The position numbers were made by a program, and so were the translations under genes. Shown in pieces: positions 59,168 through 64,000 of a DNA stretch of 64,000 nt. Below the pieces are notes generated by a model that saw only the letters and a list, made by a program, of their open reading frames with translations, ran no database searches and was not told the origin of the DNA. This DNA is from Malaya genurostris (taxonomy: Eukaryota > Arthropoda > Insecta > Diptera > Culicidae), in the NCBI RefSeq assembly GCF_030247185.1, contig NC_080571.1, positions 17,081,631-17,145,630 of the forward strand. Reading direction: 5' to 3'. Positions within the stretch are counted from its first letter, which is position 1, and every line of letters starts with the position of its first letter.

Positions 59168-59338
59168 TCGGGAGCGGGTCATATCGCCGAAAGTCGTTTC
59201 GCCGAATGCCATTTCGCCGAATAGGTCATTTCGCCGAAAATCGTTTCGCCGAAAGGGTCATTTCGCCGAAAGGGTCATATCTCATGCATGTTATGGTAGC
59301 GAGGTCGGACAGCACATGAACCAAAACGATGTGGCTTG
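59168..59338. mobile_element. Partial copy of the TTCGNCGAA-array element
   Basis: Starts 'gggagcgggtcatatcgccgaaag', matching the right end (complement) of 46342-47020. It carries about six TTCGCCGAA units. It then has 'ggtagcgaggtcggacagcacatgaaccaaaacgatgtggc', which is the complement of 46768-46812 in the interior of the other copy. The far end is missing, replaced by another repeat at about 59338. Confidence 0.8.
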
Positions 59339-59339
59339 A

Positions 59340-59570
59340 ACAACAAATTCAAAATTACCATAACTAATTTGTTACTTATTTGCAACAAACTGTCCACTGG
59401 GTTTTTGATTTGTTTTCAAGCTTATTTGGGAGGGGTACTTCATTAACTTCATACAAACTTGGCTAAGTACTATATTAAAATAACAAAAAGTTGAGCAACA
59501 TTCAAAATTACCGTAACTAATTAGCAAAAAATTATTCACCAATATGCGATAGTATCGAAGAGAAGTGTTC
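59340..59570. repeat. AT-rich dispersed repeat, copy 2
   Basis: Second copy of 1190-1450, in the same orientation, directly joined to the broken end of the TTCGNCGAA element. Confidence 0.5.
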
Positions 59571-59619
59571 ATGTTTATATTTTACTCGAACGCGAAGAAA
59601 CAACAAAATTTTCGCAAAT

Positions 59620-60490
59620 ACTTGCCCAATTCGTGGAGCTGAATCGATTAGCATGTGATACTCGACCCTCCGGTTCTCAAATTATGTTCACGAAATTTGA
59701 GTAAGCTCGAGACATTTTTTTAATTCATATAAGAAACCTGTTTTAATCATCCTAGTGTTGTAACGATGTCTTGCTCAAATTAATCATTATATTTTATATA
59801 TTTCGACCACTGTTTCCGGTACTTCCGGAAACGAGAACTAGGGGCGCGTATGACGAAATTCAGTTCGTTTTTAGTGATGGTTTGAAATTCTAATCACTCA
59901 TTACGCTGTAAGTTCGGAACTGGAAGTTACATCGAAAAGGGAAATTGAGGAGTTTTGCATGATATCATGAAACCATTCCTTTGAATCCGAGTGTGTGCAA
60001 ATCGATTGAGCATTTCACAAGATATCGAAGTGAGTTCCGCATTAGTGGTTTGAATAATTATTTAAGGTACTTCCAGAACCCGTATTCAAGGATCAGCATA
60101 ACCCAAAACGGTTCGTATGGCCATGAATTAATATAAAAAAAAAGTTGGAATAGTTTTGAGCCCAACTTTGAAGAATTTTTGATGGTTTGAATTTTTAAAA
60201 CTCATCACCCTGAAATTCCAAAATCGGATAAAATTCACCAATTTTGTATAGGACCAAAAGTCTTTCAATTTGAATTTCTGTTTATGACATTCGGTTTCAC
60301 CTTCTTTAGGGAAACGATTGAGCTCTTCTATTCCCGATAGTTTTCGAACCGGAATTAGGAAACCGGTGTAGGTTAAATTCACCTAAGGGATTGTAAGCCA
60401 TTTCATTTGATTCGAAATTTTAGAAAATCAGTGTACACACTTAGAAAATTTCGCAGATTTTTTTACCGATTTTTCAACAGCTGACCATTC
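59620..60490 (+). repeat. CCACCTAGTGG-type repeats, two degenerate copies
   Basis: 59630-59730 is the 3' part of one copy ('ttcgtggagctgaatcgatt', 'gatactcgaccctccgg'). 59735 starts another ('aaacctgttttaatcatcctagtg'), with internal 'tccggaaacgag', 'atcaccctgaaattcc' blocks up to about 60450. Confidence 0.5.
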
Positions 60491-60732
60491 GTCAATTGAA
60501 TTAATTACAGAGCGTTCGGCAGGGTATTTTTCGATGATTGAACCTACCGATCCATCCGGTAATTTCAATACAGTAAACTAACGAATAATGCCGCAAATTA
60601 TGCATTCATGTTAAAACCAGCAGTTTAATGAATATTCATATTTTTGACAAAACAATACTATTTTAAGTTAATCATTCCAGTAATTTTACTTAGTATTAAT
60701 CCCTTAGTATTAAGCAATATATCTGTTGGATT

Positions 60733-60975
60733 GTCCCGGGTTGGCGGTTCAATGCATAGGGCACGCAAATTATGCATTCAAACCAATTTGGTCTTACAAA
60801 CCAGTTGTCGTATATTCGAGCCTCGACCTGGAAGGATTCGTAGTGTCAGTAGGATCGTAACACCAGCCATGCAATAGTTCTGTACACTCGGCTGCGAAGT
60901 CTGTTGAAACAGAAGGTCATATTCCACTACAGGAATGTAATACCAAGGCTTTGCTGTTGGGTTTTTATAATCTGT
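60733..60975 (+). repeat. tRNA-related SINE
   Basis: 'gggttggcggttcaatgcatagggc' (A-box region) is followed by a degenerate B box 'tattcgagcctcgacc' near 60814-60829. A body follows, 'gtgtcagtaggatcgtaacaccagccatgcaat...gaaggtcatattccactacaggaatgtaataccaaggctttgc'. The layout and body match mosquito tRNA-related SINEs. A fragment of the body is at 5925-6015. Confidence 0.6.
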
Positions 60976-61011
60976 TGATATAAAAAGAAGAGGAGGTTTT
61001 ATGCCTACTGG

Positions 61012-61034
61012 AGAGAGAGAGAGAGAGAGAGATT
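61012..61034. repeat. (GA)n microsatellite
   Basis: An uninterrupted GA run just downstream of the SINE. Confidence 0.95.
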
Positions 61035-61210
61035 GACAATTTCAGCTCCAGCGGGCTTCCAAATAAATAAACAAATAAACTAAAAATTGAATGCATGTTT
61101 AGGGCTGAAACAAAAATATTTTGGACGTTAGTGTTTTCCTACCGCGTATTCGATAAAATGCTCCTGGCAGCGGATATGGTTTGAAAATTTTTAACTTTAA
61201 TAAATTTTAG

Positions 61211-61804
61211 TATACACACTTAGCAAAATTTACATCTTTATAAATGCACATAGAAGGAGCGTCGTGATTCACTTACATTCATAAGTCAAAGTATGTAAAC
61301 ATAAGTCATATTATTAACTTCACAGTTAACTTAACTGAAACTTACATCGATAGAGACGAGAAATTTATATTTACATGTTAGTAGATGTAATATTGTGTCA
61401 TCACCCAATAAACTACGGTATGCTTGAATTTACGTCAAACGTAAATTTCATTTTTTCTAAGAGTGTACTTACCAAAAATTTCAATAAATCGCTGCTTGGT
61501 CTTATCAGCTGCATATGAATTACACTCATAGAAAAAATGAAATTCACGCTTAACATAAATTCAAGCATGCCGTAATTTTTTCGGTAATGACACAATATTA
61601 CATCTACTAACATGTAAAAATATATTTTGCATCTTTATCGATGTGAGCTAGAGCTAAATTAATTGTGAAGTTAAAGATATGGCTTATCTTAAAGTTAATC
61701 TGTGAAGTTAAAGATATGGCTGTTTTGAATTGTGAATGTAAGTGAATCGCGTCGCTCCTCTAAGGGTGCATCTGTTAAGATGTCAATTATTCTAAGTGTG
61801 TATG
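61211..61804. mobile_element. Long inverted repeat, about 0.6 kb, MITE-like
   Basis: Arms 61211-61468 and 61520-61804 are inverted copies, sharing 'tacacacttag', 'ggagcg-cg-gattcacttacattca', 'tttacatgttagtagatgtaatattgtgtcat', 'gcttgaattta' and 'aatttcattttttcta'. The spacer is about 50 bp. It is non-coding. Related single-arm ends ('acacttagaaaa') occur at 37150 and 60437, so the arm sequence is a dispersed family. Confidence 0.75.
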
Positions 61805-61884
61805 TTTGATTCTAAAAAATTATCACCGTTCGGCAAGTAATTTTAATTATTTGTCAAGCTTACTACAAATTATTATTTTATTTA

Positions 61885-62860
61885 AAAGGTATTTTTATTC
61901 AGGCCTATTTGCGTACAAGCTTTACGTGGCCGAATTAGCCGATTTAAAAAAAATGTATTTTTTGAAGTGGATCTCGTTGTCACTCTTTTTCTAGGAGGAG
62001 AGGAGCTCCCATTTCCCTCCTGCGAGGGTTGAGGGGCACTTTGTTCGTGACTCGTCTCGTCATCCATTGCCGCATCGGTGGTTTTGTTGTTGATTTCCGT
62101 CTTCTTTTCGTTTTCCTTGTTGTTCGCAGTCTTGAGATCGTTGCTAGTTGCTTTAAATGCGCCTTGTTGTACATTGGTTGCAGTTGCTGGTTGGTTTGAT
62201 GGTGAAACAGGAGTACTGCGCTCACTAGTTTCCATTCTTGAACGGTTGACCTTGTCTTTGGTTGAAGATGTCCTTTTCGCAGTTTCGGTGCAAAGTTTAC
62301 CGTAGTGTGCAGGTTGTTCACAAAACTGGCATGTAACCAACTGATTTTCATAGGTAATCAGCGTTTTACACGGATGTGTCCCACCTTGACCGCGACATAT
62401 TCTCCCGAACGTACTGATCGGTGACCTGCGGGGGGAGGTCATGCACGCGTACTTTTATGGCATTGTCCACCATGTGTACAGGGATTTTGTATTCAATGTT
62501 ATCACACTCAACACTGCACCTCGTTGTTAACCGAAGCGAATGCAATTGCATCGCTTTCACGTTTAAACATAATGTACACACAGTTAGACGCCTTGTTGAA
62601 TTGAATCTCAGTTACATTATTAGCGTCTAGATGCATTCGTTCTTTAAGTAAGATTTCAATTTCATTTTCTGCTGGTCTAACTTTGCAGCGCTTGAAATCT
62701 ATACAAATTTAATTTGGTCTTGTAGGCCAAGATTCCGGCTTTGTTAAATCGTATTTGACCATTCCGTACACTCTATTGTTCACTGTACTGTATTGTCTTT
62801 GTTTCTGTTGTTTCGACCGTATATGATTTGCGACCGTAAATGATTTTCGACTGCGTCGTG
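61885..62860 (-). pseudogene. LINE ORF1 (gag-like) relic
   Basis: On the - strand: YGMVKYDLTKPESWPTRPN, a stop, ICIDFKRCKVRPAENEIEILLKERM, IQFNKASNCVYIMFKRESDAIAF, then IKVRVHDLPPQVTDQYVRENMS. After a deletion/frameshift near 62400 comes LITYENQLVTCQFCEQPAHYGKLC (zinc knuckle C-X2-C-X4-H-X4-C at about 62330), then a Ser/Thr/Asn/Glu-rich tail to about 61885. This is the ORF1 pattern of mosquito Jockey/Loner-type LINEs. ORF2 is absent. Confidence 0.7.
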
Positions 62861-62890
62861 TGAGATGCGAGCACGAACTGGCAAATTATT

Positions 62891-62935
62891 TTTTTTTTTT
62901 TATTCAATAATATATATTAAGGCACACTGCGTTAA
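62891..62935 (-). mobile_element. 45-bp retroposed insert with 12-bp target duplication
   Basis: A T-run followed by 'attcaataatatatattaaggcacactgcgttaa', flanked by TGGCAAATTATT at 62879-62890 and 62936-62947. Same sequence as 12028-12075 in reverse orientation. The T-run is the poly(A) tail of a - strand insert. It is an extreme 5' truncation. Confidence 0.75.
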
Positions 62936-62947
62936 TGGCAAATTATT

Positions 62948-64000
62948 ATTTGTGTTTGGTTGTAAAAAGTTGATTTTTTTCATTTTTTATTTATTTCATT
63001 TTTTTTTGCTGTACTCGGGGACTTTTCAGATTTACCGAACACATTGTTTTTTTTTGTTCACAGAATGCTGTGAAACGGGATGCTAACAACTGATCTTTCG
63101 GTAATAATACACATAGTTACTGTGAAATAAAATGATTTTGCCGAAGAAATCGATTATATTCTATGTTTTCTAAAAGTTGTTGTGAAAGGAAATGTTTCAG
63201 GTGTACTCAATAACATTGTAGCAGCGTCAATTTTCAGTATGACTGATCGCAATCACATTTTGTCTCTAGCTTGAGACAACGATCTCATATAGGACATTAC
63301 TATTTTATACATACATACGAGCGAACAACGCCCCTTTTAAAGATTCAAAATAATTGAATCATTGTATCGTATTTACCAACGCGAATCATCCTTTTCAGCC
63401 CAAGTTGCCATCGTCAGTGCATTGCAGCCGGCACCAGTCGTCCCTTCGCACGGAAAAGGGTTATTTCATGAAAAACCAGTAATTAGTTTTGTGGTGCTTC
63501 ATATATCCTCTTAGAAGGGGGCGGCTCATGTAAATTGTAATTCAATCCACCGCACAGAGACACGCATCAAGTTAGGATCATGCCAGCAACTTTGTAGGAA
63601 TGTTGCATCGAACGAAGCCACCGGCGGACTTTGCGTGCAAAACTCTTTAATCCTATTCACCCCACCCCGTCGGTTACTGGGTACACTAACTGGTACTGGT
63701 ACTGGTTTTAAGAACCAGCTCCGTCCACCATCCGTCCCCCACCCCACTCCAGTGCAGTGTTCTTTGGCAGTCAGTGAAGTGCATTGCTTCTGTTGGTGCC
63801 GGCTGGTTGCTTTCATGTGACATATTTGCTATGCACGAGCGCACCCGACCAAAACCGCAGCAGAAAAAAAACATTGCTGCTCAGAACAACAAAGCGAACA
63901 ATCGCGTGCGAAAATAGTTTAAAAACATAATTAAACCGTTTCCACGCGGTACGCCAAGTTGTCGAGGAAACTTTTCTGCCCCGCCCTGCTCACGACCCGT
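62948..64000. other. Intronic-type DNA, no gene recognised
   Basis: 62948-63300 is AT-rich. 63350-64000 is higher-GC and single copy in the window, with a 'tggtactggtactggt' repeat near 63690-63705. The overlapping frames of 61-96 aa at 63526-63874 have no domain and are not called. Confidence 0.4.

Noticed and set aside
61885..62581. Zinc-knuckle protein as a host gene
   Set aside because: Wording (VRVHDLPPQVTDQYV, CQFCEQPAHYGKLC) is that of mosquito LINE ORF1, and the frame is broken by a stop and a deletion.

Overview
This window is eukaryotic and looks like mosquito (Culicidae) DNA. It is AT-rich, has no bacterial-style gene packing, and is filled with dipteran mobile elements: Himar1-like mariner, ITmD37E transposons (a family known mainly from mosquitoes), an I-clade LINE, an RTE-like LINE, BEL/Pao remnants, hAT-like non-autonomous elements, tRNA-derived SINEs and a dispersed repeat ending in CCACCTAGTGG. 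The species cannot be fixed from the sequence alone. I found no recognisable conserved host protein-coding exon.

The most informative host signals are two perfect zero-length-exon splice sites on the + strand, at 3696/3697 and 36677/36678. Each has a pyrimidine tract ending in CAG followed directly by GTAAGT. This is the signature of recursive-splicing 'ratchet points', so most or all of the window is probably the inside of one very long intron (at least 33 kb) of a + strand gene. A third site of the same form at about 5530 has CG where AG should be. The non-repetitive, higher-GC stretches (4.25-5.7, 12.45-14.7, 29.3-31.6, 35.9-37.1, 43.4-44.9, 56.0-57.5 and 63.3-64 kb) are the likely host intronic sequence. 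They contain simple repeats, an 18-bp double E-box palindrome and a hairpin.

Layout. 0-3.6 kb: LTR-like repeat, dispersed repeats, a motif quartet and a tRNA-SINE. 3.7 kb: ratchet point. 6.0-9.0 kb: tandem-unit repeat, (AT)n and a deleted mariner. 9.1-11.3 kb: hAT-like element. 11.3-12.4 kb: repeat and mariner debris. 14.7-18.6 kb: tandem-unit repeat hit by a full-length mariner. 18.6-25.7 kb: old I-clade LINE copy split by an apparently intact 6.06-kb copy with both ORFs open. 25.8-29.3 kb: ITmD37E copy 1, an inverted-repeat element and a second hAT-like copy. 31.9-35.8 kb: repeats, a long inverted repeat and ITmD37E copy 2. 36.7 kb: second ratchet point. 38-42.9 kb: decayed BEL/Pao relic with insertions. 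45.1-49.6 kb: RTE-like LINE pseudogene on the - strand, interrupted by a 679-bp element with terminal arrays of TTCGNCGAA palindromes and an exact 8-bp target duplication. 49.6-54.8 kb: repeats, a perfect 22-bp hairpin, a possible small two-exon gene, a MITE and ITmD37E copy 3. 55-64 kb: dispersed repeats, a partial copy of the TTCGNCGAA element, a SINE, a 0.6-kb inverted repeat, a LINE ORF1 relic and a 45-bp retroposed insert with a 12-bp target duplication.

The genes here do not form a pathway. They are independent selfish elements of different ages. Nested insertions give relative dates: the intact I copy is younger than the I copy it splits, the TTCGNCGAA element is younger than the RTE, and the mariner is younger than the tandem repeat. 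All calls come from reading the sequence. No database search was run.
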